Source: JASBTN01 sp965228805
GTDB taxonomy: Bacteria > Pseudomonadota > Alphaproteobacteria > Rhodobacterales > Rhodobacteraceae
Reading direction: 5' to 3'
Assembly: GCF_965228805.1 (NCBI RefSeq)
Contig: NZ_CBDDIE010000003.1
Coordinates: 806,001-870,000, forward strand
DNA length: 64,000 nucleotides
The position numbers were made by a program, and so were the translations under genes. This document shows, one piece after another, positions 38,208-47,450 of this stretch. A model generated the notes under the pieces. It had not been told where the DNA came from and searched no databases. It saw nothing but the letters and a program-made list of their open reading frames with translations. Positions within the stretch are counted from its first letter, which is position 1. Every line of letters begins with the position of its first letter.

Positions 38208-39100
38208 TTCGGCAGTCCTTTCAGCAGCTTGAACGCGTCACCAAAGGCATCCAGCGCATTTGCAGGTACGATAACGGTGGACTTGCCTTCGCCCGCACCC
38301 ACGGCGGTCAGCGCTTCGACCTGTTTCAAGGCAACCTGATATTGCGCGGCCTCGATACCGTTTTCCTTGATTGCCTTGGCCACGACCTCGGTCGCATAGG
38401 CCTCGGCATCGGCGGTGATGCGGCGTGCTTCGGCTTCCTTCTGGGCGGCGTAAAGCTCGGCATCGGCCGCCAGTTCGACCGCACGGCGCTGACCCTCGGC
38501 CTCGGTCACCTGGGCGCGGCGGGCGCGTTCGGCGTTCAGCTGCTGCAGCATCGCCTCGCGGGTGGCGGCGTCCAGATTCACGTCCAGGATCTCGGCCCGG
38601 GTGACCTCGATGCCCCAGTCATCGACGGCATCGGCCACCTGCATCTTGATGCGTTCGATCAGCTGCTGGCGGTTCGATTGCACCTCATCCAGGTCCATCT
38701 CGCCAATGCCCGCACGCACGATCCCCGCCACGGTGGTGGCAATCGCCGCGTCCACGTCGCGGATACGATAGACGGTCTTTTCAGGCTCCAGAATACGGTA
38801 GAAGACCGAGGTTTCGACCTGCACCAGCACGTTGTCCTTGGTGATTGCGTCCTGGCTGGCTGTGGGCAGCTGACGTTCCAGAATCGACACGCGGTGACGC
38901 ACGCGGTCCAGGAAGGGCACGATGAAGTTGATGCCCGGGCCCAGCACCGATTGCAGTCGACCAAAGCGTTCAACCACGAACTTCTGGCTCTGCGGCACGA
39001 TGCGCACGGCCAGGAAAACACAGATGATGATGAAAAGGCCCAGCAGCAGCGGCACGATGCTTGCACTGCCCAACAGCCCGATAATGTCCTCTTCCCGCAT
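38204..39100 (-). CDS. SPFH/Band 7 (stomatin/QmcA-like) protein
   Basis: A 298-residue protein with one N-terminal membrane helix (about 9-28), the SPFH domain (VPQSQKFVVERFGR, GINFIVPFLDRV) and a long Ala/Glu-rich coiled coil (about 185-260). Such proteins form large oligomeric membrane scaffolds. It is the first gene of the pair with the NfeD-like protein. GGGAG before the ATG is the ribosome-binding site. Confidence 0.93.
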   Translation of the reverse strand: MREEDIIGLLGSASIVPLLLGLFIIICVFLAVRIVPQSQKFVVERFGRLQSVLGPGINFIVPFLDRVRHRVSILERQLPTASQDAITKDNVLVQVETSVFYRILEPEKTVYRIRDVDAAIATTVAGIVRAGIGEMDLDEVQSNRQQLIERIKMQVADAVDDWGIEVTRAEILDVNLDAATREAMLQQLNAERARRAQVTEAEGQRRAVELAADAELYAAQKEAEARRITADAEAYATEVVAKAIKENGIEAAQYQVALKQVEALTAVGAGEGKSTVIVPANALDAFGDAFKLLKGLPK

Positions 39101-39148
39101 GGTAACTCCCGTTCTTATGTGGGTTTCAATGGTCCAGATATGGGGCAG

Positions 39149-39595
39149 TCAGCCCTTGTTTTCAAGCGCTTGCGTGATGCCTGCCAGAGCTTCGCGCACG
39201 CGGGCGGGAAAGTGGGGCACCACCTTGTCATGGTCCAGCCAGATGTCAGGGTCCATCAGCGCCCAGCGCTGCCCTTCATTGCCGAAGCGAATTTGCCCCT
39301 CGACCCCAGCTGGCAGGCGGGCCGCGAACCAGGCGGAGCATGTGCCGGGCACGGTCGGGCTATGGAACCATCGGCGCCAGGCCAGGGCATCCGCGGTCAG
39401 ATGCAGACCGAATTCCTCACGGGTTTCACGCAGCACGCAGGCCTCGGCGCTTTCCGCACCTTCGCGCCCGCCACCGGGCAGGTCCCAATGGTCGGGATAG
39501 GGAATGTCAGGTCGGTCATCGCGCAGCAGTGTCAGCAGCCTGTCACCAATCAGACAGACCAGCTTGGCACCGCTGAAATCCGGTTCGTTGCCCAT
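39149..39595 (-). CDS. NUDIX hydrolase
   Basis: A 148-residue protein with the Nudix box GGREGAESAEACVLRETREEFG (positions about 42-63, G-x5-E-x7-REUxEE pattern). It would hydrolyse a nucleoside diphosphate linked to another moiety; the substrate is unknown. I start it at ATG 39595, where GGAGGGA lies upstream. The longer open frame to 39661 overlaps the divergent dinB start. The two genes share a very short promoter region. Confidence 0.88.
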   Translation of the reverse strand: MGNEPDFSGAKLVCLIGDRLLTLLRDDRPDIPYPDHWDLPGGGREGAESAEACVLRETREEFGLHLTADALAWRRWFHSPTVPGTCSAWFAARLPAGVEGQIRFGNEGQRWALMDPDIWLDHDKVVPHFPARVREALAGITQALENKG

Positions 39596-39629
39596 GGCTC
39601 CCTCCACTGTCCGGATGTATATTCGTCCC

Positions 39630-40883
39630 ATGCCCGCGCTGTGTCGAGACTGTTTGACCACCTTCGAGGGAGGACGGCGTTGCCCCTCCTGCCGGTCTCC
39701 GCGTGTCTTGTCGCATCCCGAGCTGTTTTCCCTGAAGGTCGCGCATATGGATTGCGACGCCTTCTATGCGAGCGTTGAGAAGCGCGACAATCCCGAGCTG
39801 ATGGACAAGCCGGTAATCATCGGCGGCGGCAAACGCGGGGTGGTGTCGACCGCCTGTTACGTAGCACGGATTCGCGGGGTGCGGTCTGCCATGCCGATGT
39901 TCCAGGCGCTGAAGCTCTGCCCCGACGCGGTGGTGATCAAGCCGCGGGGCAGCCACTACGCCGCCGTGTCGAAACAGATCCGCGCGCTGATGGACGAGCT
40001 GACCCCCGCGATCGAACCCCTGTCGCTGGACGAGGCCTTTCTGGACATGACCGGGACCGAGAAATTGCACGGCCACCCGCCTGCGGTGATGCTGGCGCGG
40101 CTGGTGAAACGCATGGAGGACGAGTTGGGCCTGTCTGGCTCCATCGGCCTGTCCCACAACAAGTTCCTGGCCAAGATCGCCTCGGACCTCGACAAGCCGC
40201 GCGGATTCTCGATCATCGGTAAGGCCGAGACGGCCGCGTTTCTGCACGACAAGCCGGTGCGGCTGATCTGGGGCGTGGGTCCAGCGGCGCAGGCCAGCCT
40301 GGACAAGGCAGGGATTCGCACCTTTACCGACCTTCTGAGATGGGAGAAACGCGACCTGCATGACCGCTTCGGCTCGATGGGGGACCGGCTGTGGAATCTC
40401 GCGCGCGGTCAGGATCATCGTCGGGTCTCGGCCCATGCGCCGATGAAGTCGATCTCGAACGAAACCACGTTTTTCGAGGACACTTCGGACCCTGACATTT
40501 TGGACGGTCACCTCTGGCGCCTGTCGGAAAAGGTCGCGGATCGGGCCAAGGCCAAGGGATCCGCCGGGCGGGTGGTCACGGTGAAGCTGAAACGCGCGAA
40601 CCATTCCGCGCTGAGCCGCCGGGTTAGCCTGCCGGACCTGACGCAAAGCGCCGACCGCATCTATCGCACCGCACGCGAACTGTTTGCTACGGTGGCGAAT
40701 GAAGGCCCGTTCCGCCTGATCGGCGTGGGGATCAGTGATTTGGGCTCGGCCGAGGCAGCGGACAGCGCGGGCGACCTTCTGGATCCGCAGGCGGCACAGC
40801 GGCGCGCGGCGGAAAAGGCCACGGACGCGATCCGCGCGCGGTTTGGTGACGGGGCGATCCTCAAGGGGCGGGCCATCCTCTAA
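39630..40883 (+). CDS. dinB: DNA polymerase IV (Y family)
   Basis: An error-prone translesion polymerase. Catalytic carboxylates are in HMDCDAFYASVE and SLDEAFLDMT; the little-finger region follows, ending near RARFGDGAILKGRAIL. An N-terminal extension has four Cys as CRDC and CPSC, a zinc-ribbon-like pair placed before the catalytic core. I prefer ATG 39630 (MPALCRDC), with an alternative in-frame ATG at 39615. No clear ribosome-binding site distinguishes them. Confidence 0.92.
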   Translation: MPALCRDCLTTFEGGRRCPSCRSPRVLSHPELFSLKVAHMDCDAFYASVEKRDNPELMDKPVIIGGGKRGVVSTACYVARIRGVRSAMPMFQALKLCPDAVVIKPRGSHYAAVSKQIRALMDELTPAIEPLSLDEAFLDMTGTEKLHGHPPAVMLARLVKRMEDELGLSGSIGLSHNKFLAKIASDLDKPRGFSIIGKAETAAFLHDKPVRLIWGVGPAAQASLDKAGIRTFTDLLRWEKRDLHDRFGSMGDRLWNLARGQDHRRVSAHAPMKSISNETTFFEDTSDPDILDGHLWRLSEKVADRAKAKGSAGRVVTVKLKRANHSALSRRVSLPDLTQSADRIYRTARELFATVANEGPFRLIGVGISDLGSAEAADSAGDLLDPQAAQRRAAEKATDAIRARFGDGAILKGRAIL

Positions 40884-41016
40884 ACCCCAGATTGAAAACG
40901 CGAATTGCGCTTGGCGGGCAACGAAATTTTCAGACATTCGCATAAGTCTGTTTCCTGGCCCGCAGGTTTGCACAACCGCGTCATTGCGGGTTTTGGGACA
41001 AACAAGGGACATCCGT

Positions 41017-41403
41017 ATGGACAAGACCAAGCTGAAAAATGAAATCCAGTCCGCCGTCGCCGCGCATGGCGCCTGGAAGCTGAAATTGACCACCACGATC
41101 AACCGGGGCCATAGCGAAACGCCCCTGGAAGACATCGGCTGCGACAACAAATGTGCCTTCGGCAAATGGCTCTACGGGCCCGAGATCGACGATGCCACCA
41201 AGGCGGGCAAGCCCTACCAGGTGACCAAGCGCCTGCATGCGGAATTTCACCGGGCCGCCCATGAAGTCGCCGCGCTGGCGCTTGCTGGCCAGAAAAGCGA
41301 GGCCTTTCGCCTGATGGACGGGGACTATCGCGCCAAGTCGGACAAGCTGCAGCGGGCGCTGAACAAATGGCGGGGCGAGGTTGTCGCCGAGATCGAGCCC
41401 TGA
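41017..41403 (+). CDS. CZB (chemoreceptor zinc-binding) domain protein
   Basis: A 128-residue stand-alone CZB domain. The zinc-binding set is visible: His17 (AAHGAWKLKL), Cys42 or Cys46 in the family segment CxFGKWLYG (residues 46-54), and His residues in RLHAEFHRAAHE. CZB domains are usually fused to chemoreceptors or diguanylate cyclases. Here there is no partner domain or membrane helix, so a cytoplasmic zinc or redox sensor is plausible. AAGGGA precedes the ATG. Confidence 0.85.
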   Translation: MDKTKLKNEIQSAVAAHGAWKLKLTTTINRGHSETPLEDIGCDNKCAFGKWLYGPEIDDATKAGKPYQVTKRLHAEFHRAAHEVAALALAGQKSEAFRLMDGDYRAKSDKLQRALNKWRGEVVAEIEP

Positions 41404-41406
41404 GCC

Positions 41407-42270
41407 CTATTCGGCCGCCAGGGGCAGCTCCGGCCGACCCATCTCGGCCAGTTCCGCCATGATCGTGGTCAGCTGGCGCTGCAGGTTGTTGAAATTGCCG
41501 TTCGGGCGGATGAAGCCTTCGTTCATGTAAAGCGCGCGGTCGATCTCGATCTGCACCACATGCTGGCCCCGCGCCGGGCGACCGTAATGCTGCGCCATAT
41601 AGGCCCCGGCAAAGGGCGCGTTGCGGGCCACCGCGAACCCGGCGGCAACAAACGCCGCTTCGACCCGGTCAACGATCCCTGACGCCGCCGAGGCGCCGAA
41701 CCGGTCGCCGAGCACAATTTCAGGTCGCGATTTGCCGCGGCGGCTGAGGCTTTCGATCGCCTCATGCGGCATCGAATGGCAATCAAACAGGATCGCCTGG
41801 CCGAACAGGCGGCGGCTTTCCTCCAACAAGCGGGTGAGACGGTCGTGGTACGGGTGCCAGACCTCGGTCAGTCGCGCCTGCGCATCGCCCAGGGTCATCT
41901 TGCCGCGATAGATTGCCCGCCCCCCGGCCACCACACGGGGAATCACGCCCAGCCCGGAGGCCACGCGCGGGTTGTGGCCCGGGCGTTTCGGCACGCCGCG
42001 AATCAGGGCAGGGTCCAACTCCTCGGCCCCACGGTTCAGATCGACATAGGCGCGCGGTGCATTGGCGGACAGCAAGGGCGCGCCATGTTCCGGAGCCGCG
42101 GCAAAAAGCTGATCGACGAAAGCGTCCTCGGAGGACCGAATCGTATGGTCATCCAGCACAGATGCCTTCAGAAAGGCACGCGAATAGTCCCGCCCGCTAT
42201 GGGGCGAGGCGAACACCACACCGGTGGTGCGGATACGGGGCATCTTCAGGCTAAAGGGCGTGTTTGGCAT
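41407..42270 (-). CDS. N-formylglutamate amidohydrolase family protein
   Basis: A 287-residue zinc hydrolase-like protein of the FGase family. Recognisable segments are FASPHSGRDY, YVDLNRGAEELDP, FDCHSMPHEAI and HVVQIEIDRALYMNE. The family hydrolyses N-formylglutamate in histidine degradation, but no hut gene is near, so the physiological substrate is open. I start at ATG 42270 with AAGGAAG upstream. The stop is 3 bases from the convergent CZB gene's stop. Confidence 0.88.
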   Translation of the reverse strand: MPNTPFSLKMPRIRTTGVVFASPHSGRDYSRAFLKASVLDDHTIRSSEDAFVDQLFAAAPEHGAPLLSANAPRAYVDLNRGAEELDPALIRGVPKRPGHNPRVASGLGVIPRVVAGGRAIYRGKMTLGDAQARLTEVWHPYHDRLTRLLEESRRLFGQAILFDCHSMPHEAIESLSRRGKSRPEIVLGDRFGASAASGIVDRVEAAFVAAGFAVARNAPFAGAYMAQHYGRPARGQHVVQIEIDRALYMNEGFIRPNGNFNNLQRQLTTIMAELAEMGRPELPLAAE

Positions 42271-42427
42271 GCATCTTCCTTCACCCCCATATAAAAGCAA
42301 AATTTCCTGCATCAAAAGCCCTTGAACCCGGCGGCGACTCCTTTTATAGACCCTCAAACCGGCGCGGGTCAGTCCCGCGTCGCGTTGTTTGGGCCCGGGC
42401 CGCATACCGGGTTCAGTCAGAAATTCC

Positions 42428-42502
42428 GGGCGATTAGCTCAGCGGTAGAGCACTTCGTTGACATCGAAGGGGTCACTGGTTCGATCCCAGTATCGCCCAC
42501 CA
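42428..42502 (+). tRNA. tRNA-Val (GAC)
   Basis: A 75-base tRNA with encoded CCA. Acceptor GGGCGAT pairs with ATCGCCC; the anticodon arm reads TTCGT-TGACATC-GAA with anticodon GAC. The T arm GTTCGAT is standard. Confidence 0.96.
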
Positions 42503-42569
42503 TGAACCGTCGGAGAGATCCGGCAAACGGCAACAAGGCGCATGCGCGCCGGGAAAAGGAGAAGGGCAC

Positions 42570-42695
42570 ATGAAAGTCCGCAACTCGCTCCGCTCGCTGA
42601 AGAACCGGCATCGCGACTGCCGCGTGGTGCGCCGTAAAGGCCGCGTCTACGTGATCAACAAGACGCAGCGCCGCTTCAAGGCCCGTCAGGGTTAA
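42570..42695 (+). CDS. rpmJ: 50S ribosomal protein L36
   Basis: A 41-residue very basic protein (MKVRNSLRSLKNRHRDC, then RRKGRVYVINKTQRRFKARQG). It fits the L36 family in the form that lacks the zinc ligands: of the canonical three Cys and one His only a single Cys (Cys17) remains. AAGGAGAAGG before the ATG is a strong ribosome-binding site. A terminator follows 24 bases downstream. Confidence 0.95.
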   Translation: MKVRNSLRSLKNRHRDCRVVRRKGRVYVINKTQRRFKARQG

Positions 42696-42718
42696 GATAG
42701 CCGAGCTTATGAAAAAGG

Positions 42719-42749
42719 CCCGCTGGGGAAACCCGGCGGGTCTTTTCTT
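42719..42749 (+). terminator. Terminator after rpmJ
   Basis: CCCGC-TGGGGAAACCCG-GCGGG with inner pairing GGG/CCC is followed by TCTTTTCTTTT. It lies between convergent rpmJ and the L,D-transpeptidase gene. Confidence 0.85.
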
Positions 42750-42784
42750 TTGTCTGTATGCAACTTGCCGTGCGCGCGGGCGGC

Positions 42785-43381
42785 TTACAGAAGCCGTACC
42801 TGTGTGCCGATCTTCACCAGCGCATAAAGCTCCTCGACGTGGCTGTTGTAGAGCCCGATACAGCCGGACGAGCTTTGCCGCCCGATCTTGCGCGTGTCAT
42901 GGGTGCCGTGCACCAGATAGGCGGGCCAGGTCAGGTACATGGCGCGTGTGCCCAGCGGATTTCCGGGGTCACCGCCCTCCATGCGGATCGGCAGGTTCGG
43001 AAACTCCTCACGCATTGAGGCGGTCGGCGTCCAGCTGGGGTTTTCCCGTTTGCGCACCACCTCGGTATAACCGCGTTTGGTCAGCTCCTCGCTGCGCGGG
43101 ATTGATGAAGGGTAGAGGCGGTAGGTCTGCTCATCTCCGCCCCAGTAATGCACTGCCCTGCTGGTGATATCCGCCAACAGGCAGCCCACGCCTAGTGTCT
43201 CGAAATGGTCCTGCCAGTTCTGCGTCCGGAAGGACGAGATATTGCGCCGCGCGATCTCGGGCGCGGCGAGTGGCTGGGCGGCCGTGTCAACAGGCGCGGT
43301 CTGGGCGCGCAAGGCCGTGGCGCTCAGGGCGCCCCCAGCGGTGATCAGCAGGCTACGGCGGGTCAGTTCGGACTTGGACAC
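42785..43381 (-). CDS. L,D-transpeptidase (YkuD family)
   Basis: A 198-residue periplasmic enzyme that would form cross-links or attach proteins in peptidoglycan. The N-terminus has a TAT-type signal (TRRSLLITAGG, cleavage near residue 28). The YkuD catalytic motif appears as HGTHDTRKIGRQSSSGCIGLYN, with His, Ser, Gly and the catalytic Cys in order (about residues 158-180). Length and motif order are usual for the family. Confidence 0.92.
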   Translation of the reverse strand: MSKSELTRRSLLITAGGALSATALRAQTAPVDTAAQPLAAPEIARRNISSFRTQNWQDHFETLGVGCLLADITSRAVHYWGGDEQTYRLYPSSIPRSEELTKRGYTEVVRKRENPSWTPTASMREEFPNLPIRMEGGDPGNPLGTRAMYLTWPAYLVHGTHDTRKIGRQSSSGCIGLYNSHVEELYALVKIGTQVRLL

Positions 43382-43473
43382 GGGCGGCTCTCCAACACGG
43401 GGTTTTCGCCCAAATGGCCCCGCGCCCGTGCTGTTTCAATGCACAAAGCCGTGAAAGAGGCCCGTGCGGCGGA

Positions 43474-44253
43474 TCACCGCCCGAGAAGCCTGCCGATCAG
43501 CCCCCTGCCCCGGCGCGCGCGCCAGTCCTCCAGCGCGGCCTCGGACTGCGGCATCAGGCAGTCGATGTTCAGCGTTTTCAGCTTTGGCAGGGTGCGGCCC
43601 GCCAGGAAGTCCTCGGGCAGGTCATAGAGGAAGTCCCGCTCGCCTTCGTCCAGTTCAAAATCCGCCTCTGCCAGACGCGGGAGGTCCGAGGTCAGGAAGG
43701 CAGTTACGGTATCGGGATCAATCGGCCCACCCGACACACCGATCTCATCCGCCCAGAGCGCGAGCTTTTCCAGCCGTTTGTGCGTGACCGGTTTTGACAA
43801 AATCGCTTGGCCGTAGAGCGACAACTCCCGCAGGGAGGGACAGGTAGCCAGCGCATCATCCACCGCCCCAAGCTTGCCGTAGTAGCTGTGACCGTTGAAC
43901 AGTTTCTCCATGTCGCCCAGCGCCAGCACCTCCAACGCCGGGTACGCACCGGTGCTGAAAGCGGCAATGGCGGGCGCGAAGTCATAGGGCGGGTTGTGGC
44001 CCTGGGCGTAGTCATGGGACGTGCCGATGGACATGCGCTTGACCGTGGCCGCATAGGGCGAGGCGGCGAAGCGTTCGATCAGGGCCACCTGTTCGGACGC
44101 CTCAAGAAAGGAAATCGCCTCGATATGGGTGCCCAGCATGCCGGTCGCCTCCCGGCCCGTTGCCTTGTCCACGCCCAGCCCAACCAGCACCCGGTCGCCC
44201 TTCTGCGAAAACTTGTGCAGCCCGTAGCGGATCAAATCATTCTGAAAAGACAT
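43474..44253 (-). CDS. Hypothetical protein with LRR-like C-terminal half
   Basis: A 259-residue soluble protein. No signal peptide is present from the chosen start (MSFQNDLIRYG). Several segments look like loose leucine-rich repeats (PSLRELSLYGQ, KRLEKLALWADEIGV, PKLKTLNIDCL), resembling STM4015-type proteins. I do not recognise a specific function. The open frame extends 24 codons upstream, but that part is rich in rare-looking sequence and the ATG at 44253 is more plausible. Confidence 0.65.
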   Translation of the reverse strand: MSFQNDLIRYGLHKFSQKGDRVLVGLGVDKATGREATGMLGTHIEAISFLEASEQVALIERFAASPYAATVKRMSIGTSHDYAQGHNPPYDFAPAIAAFSTGAYPALEVLALGDMEKLFNGHSYYGKLGAVDDALATCPSLRELSLYGQAILSKPVTHKRLEKLALWADEIGVSGGPIDPDTVTAFLTSDLPRLAEADFELDEGERDFLYDLPEDFLAGRTLPKLKTLNIDCLMPQSEAALEDWRARRGRGLIGRLLGR

Positions 44254-44364
44254 GCCCGCAGGGTGCACGAGAAAGACCCCGCAGCGCAATGCCACAGGGC
44301 CTTTCCGGGGAGGAAACCCCAACACGCGACCGCAAGGCGGGTTGGCCGCGCGTTAACGAACGCG

Positions 44365-45582
44365 TCAGTCGTAGCTGCGCGTATCCTCGATGACCTTGCC
44401 GTCATTGGGCAGCGAGCCCGGCGCGACCAGCTCGACCTTGGCCTTCAGCTTCAGGCTCTCGATGATCGAGGCGCCATAGGCGGCGGCGTCGGTCTTGTTG
44501 GTCTCGATCTTGACCAGCATCACGTCGCTTTCGCCTTCACGGGCGGCGATGACCCGGGCCTTCGCCACGTCCTCGTGTTTGGCGACGAAGGCCGCGACCT
44601 GTTCGGGGCGCACAAACATGCCCTTGATCTTGGTGGTCTGGTCGGCGCGGCCCATCCAGCCCTTGATACGCATGTTGGTACGGCCACAGGGGCTGGTCCC
44701 CGCCATGACGGCGGACAGGTCGCCGGTGGCAAAGCGAATGAGCGGGTAGTCGGGGTTCAGCGTGGTCACCACGACCTCGCCCACCTCGCCCGGCGCGACC
44801 GGATCGCCGGTGCCGGGGCGCACGATCTCGACGATCACGCCCTCGTCCGCGATCATACCCTCCATCGCCGGGCTCTCATAGGCGATGTTGCCCAGGTCGG
44901 CGGTGGCATAGCTTTGCAGGCAGGTGATGCCGCGGTCGGCATATTCCTGGCGCAGCGAGGGGAACAGGGCGCCCCCGCCCACGGCGGCCTTGGTGATTTT
45001 CAGTTTCACGCCTTCCGCATCGGCGCGGTCCAGGATCACCTTCAGGTAATCGGGCGTGCCCGCATAGGCCGTGGTGCCGATATCGGCGGCGGCGCGCACT
45101 TGCAGCTCGGTCTGGCCGACGCCTGCGGGCACCACAGCAGCCCCCACCGCGCGCGCGCCATTTTCAAAGATCATGCCAGCAGGCGTCAGGTGATAGCCGA
45201 AACAGTTCTGCACAATGTCACCCTCGCCGATGCCGCAGGCGTTCAGGAACCGCCCCATGCGCCACCAATCATGATCCGCCCCACCAGGTTCATAGATCGG
45301 ACCGGGCGACTGGAAGATATGGGCAAACTTGTGCGCGGGCAGCGCGGCATAGCCGCCCAGCGGGCCATCCGCCGCCTGGGCTTTGCCGATTTCCGACTTG
45401 CGCAGCACCGGCAGGGCTGCCAGCGCCTCGGCCGAGGTCACCGTCGCAGGATCGACATCCGCCAGAGAACCATAGCCCGACAGCGCCTTGGCGCGGGCGA
45501 TCTGGTCGGGCAGGGCGCTGGCCAGGGCGGCGGCGCGCTCATCCGCCGAACGGGTTTCCAGAGCGTCGAAATACTCAGACAT
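44365..45582 (-). CDS. Phenylacetate-CoA ligase-like (PaaK family) adenylate-forming enzyme
   Basis: A 405-residue member of the PaaK-like adenylate-forming family. Visible motifs are HIFQSPGPIYEPGG (substrate/AMP loop, weakly matching the usual SSGTTG), AYAGTPDYL, YPLIRFATGDLSA and GWMGRADQTTKIKGMFVRPEQV. It would activate an aromatic or other carboxylic acid with ATP and CoA. The start is set at MSEYFDALE; the open frame continues upstream without good support. A LIV-type ABC importer and acyl-CoA synthetase lie nearby. Confidence 0.85.
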   Translation of the reverse strand: MSEYFDALETRSADERAAALASALPDQIARAKALSGYGSLADVDPATVTSAEALAALPVLRKSEIGKAQAADGPLGGYAALPAHKFAHIFQSPGPIYEPGGADHDWWRMGRFLNACGIGEGDIVQNCFGYHLTPAGMIFENGARAVGAAVVPAGVGQTELQVRAAADIGTTAYAGTPDYLKVILDRADAEGVKLKITKAAVGGGALFPSLRQEYADRGITCLQSYATADLGNIAYESPAMEGMIADEGVIVEIVRPGTGDPVAPGEVGEVVVTTLNPDYPLIRFATGDLSAVMAGTSPCGRTNMRIKGWMGRADQTTKIKGMFVRPEQVAAFVAKHEDVAKARVIAAREGESDVMLVKIETNKTDAAAYGASIIESLKLKAKVELVAPGSLPNDGKVIEDTRSYD

Positions 45583-45712
45583 GACAGTGACCCTTCCTGC
45601 TGGGGGTGCTGCGGAGCCTTTCGGCGGGGGAAACCCGGCCATGCACCGCATGCAATTGTATACTGGGGGTTGTGTGGGCTATATTCCGCGGCAACGCAGA
45701 AGGGACCACGCG

Positions 45713-46501
45713 ATGACAATCGATTTGGCCAACCGCATTCGCTTTGATGAGACCACCGAAACGGTGGAGCTTGATTTCTCGAACCTGTTCCTGGGTTCGG
45801 GCGCCGAGGTGAACGCACTCTACGATCAGATCGAGGCCCAGCTTGCCGCCAGCGACTGGGACAAGTGGTTCGTGCTTCTGAACGTCACCGACCTGCGCGT
45901 GGACAGCTTTGCCTGGGTGACCCAGAGCCGTCGCGGCAAGGCGCTGACCAAGAAATACTCGATGGGCACGGTCAAGCTGGACGACAGCGACATGACCCGG
46001 GACGAGCTGGCGCGCACGGCGGGCACGGAAGCGTTCAACCCGAACCTCTTTGCCTCCCGCGAGGCGGCGCTGGCGCGCATTGCCCAGCTCCCGTCCCTGC
46101 GCCTGCCCAAACTCGACCGCACGCCGCAATACGACGCGGCGCAGGTCGCCACGCGCTTGCGGCTGGACGAGGCGGCCCGCGTGGCCGAGATCGACCTGAG
46201 CGGGTTGAGCCTGCGCCATTCCGGTGACGTGAACGTGGTCTATGACACGCTCTCCGCGCTGCTGGCCGAGACCGGCCGCAAGTGGTTCTTCCTGATCAAT
46301 ACCGAGGGGCTCAGCGTCGAGCAGACCGCCTGGCTGAGCCAATCGCGCGCCGCCAAACGGCTGCGCCTGGGCTTCAGCCTGGGCCAGGTGCGCTACGGTG
46401 AAGCCGCGTTGGAAAACGACCAGGTCGTCGCCATCCACCCGCTGCATTCCCGCGCCGAGGCGGTCGCCGAGCTGGACGCGCTGCGCGCCCAGGTGGCCTG
46501 A
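45713..46501 (+). CDS. Hypothetical protein with two tandem STAS-like repeats
   Basis: A 262-residue protein built of two similar halves. Residues about 7-125 and 143-260 align: VELDFSNLFL with AEIDLSGLSL, VNALYDQIEAQLA with VNVVYDTLSALLA, KWFVLLNVTDLRV with KWFFLINTEGLSV, and AWVTQSRRGKAL with AWLSQSRAAKRL. The halves look like STAS/SpoIIAA-type alpha-beta domains. I do not know the function. The ATG at 45713 follows AAGGGA at good spacing. Confidence 0.7.
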   Translation: MTIDLANRIRFDETTETVELDFSNLFLGSGAEVNALYDQIEAQLAASDWDKWFVLLNVTDLRVDSFAWVTQSRRGKALTKKYSMGTVKLDDSDMTRDELARTAGTEAFNPNLFASREAALARIAQLPSLRLPKLDRTPQYDAAQVATRLRLDEAARVAEIDLSGLSLRHSGDVNVVYDTLSALLAETGRKWFFLINTEGLSVEQTAWLSQSRAAKRLRLGFSLGQVRYGEAALENDQVVAIHPLHSRAEAVAELDALRAQVA

Positions 46502-46590
46502 GACGTCGCCTGACATCTGGCCTGACGGCAGACACACCCCGCCCGGCGACGTGCCGAAACACGCCCTGATATGACCGGTTTTCGGGGTCA

Positions 46591-47415
46591 TTACGACAGC
46601 CAACGCTTCCGGCGGCGGTAGGAGCGCACGTCGCGGAAGCTCTTGCGACCCTCGTCCGACATGCCCAGGTAGAATTCCTTCACATCCGGGTTTTCGCGCA
46701 GTTCCTGGGCGGGGCCGTCCATCACCACGCGACCCGATTCCAGGATATAGCCATAGTGGGCATAGCGCAGTGCGACGTTGGTGTTCTGTTCGGCCAGAAG
46801 GAAGGTCACACCCTCGTTCTCATTCACCGATTTCACGATCTCGAAGATCTGTTCCACCAACTGCGGGGCCAGACCCATCGAGGGTTCGTCCAGCAGCACC
46901 GTTTCCGGGCGGCTCATCAAAGCGCGGCCCATCGCGACCATCTGCTGTTCCCCGCCCGAGGTATAGCCCGCCTGCGATTTGCGGCGTTCCTTGAGGCGCG
47001 GGAAGTAGTGGTAGACCATTTCAAGGTCCTTGGCGATCTCGGCGCGCCCATCCTTGCGGGTGTAGGCACCGGTCAGCAGGTTTTCCTCGACGGTCAGGTG
47101 TTCGAAACAATGGCGGCCTTCCATCACCTGGATCACGCCGCGTTCCACCAGGGCCGAGGGGCTCTGCGCTGCAACGTTTTCACCGCGGTACTCGATCGTG
47201 CCCTTGGTGACTTCGCCGCGTTCGGAATGCAGCAGGTTGGAAATGGCCTTGAGCGTGGTGGTCTTACCCGCCCCGTTGCCGCCCAGAAGCGCGGTGATAC
47301 CGCCCTTGGGCACCGACAGGCTCACGCCCTTCAACACGAGGATCACGTGATTGTAGATCACCTCGATATTGTTGACCTCCAGAAGGGTCTCTTCGGTCTT
47401 ACCGGCGTCCAGCAT
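46591..47415 (-). CDS. livF: Branched-chain-type ABC transporter ATP-binding protein LivF
   Basis: One of two ATPases of a LIV-family importer. The 274-residue chain has Walker A GGNGAGKTT, the SGGEQQMVAMGRALM signature and Walker B VLLDEPSMGLAP. Its C-terminal tail (EFYLGMSDEGRKSFRDV) is longer than usual, with a basic end RRRKRW. It is the last gene of the operon: acyl-CoA synthetase, livG, livH, livM, binding protein, livF. Confidence 0.93.
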   Translation of the reverse strand: MLDAGKTEETLLEVNNIEVIYNHVILVLKGVSLSVPKGGITALLGGNGAGKTTTLKAISNLLHSERGEVTKGTIEYRGENVAAQSPSALVERGVIQVMEGRHCFEHLTVEENLLTGAYTRKDGRAEIAKDLEMVYHYFPRLKERRKSQAGYTSGGEQQMVAMGRALMSRPETVLLDEPSMGLAPQLVEQIFEIVKSVNENEGVTFLLAEQNTNVALRYAHYGYILESGRVVMDGPAQELRENPDVKEFYLGMSDEGRKSFRDVRSYRRRKRWLS

Positions 47416-47450
47416 GTTGGTCGTCCTGTAGTAATTCGTTGAGGGGTGTC

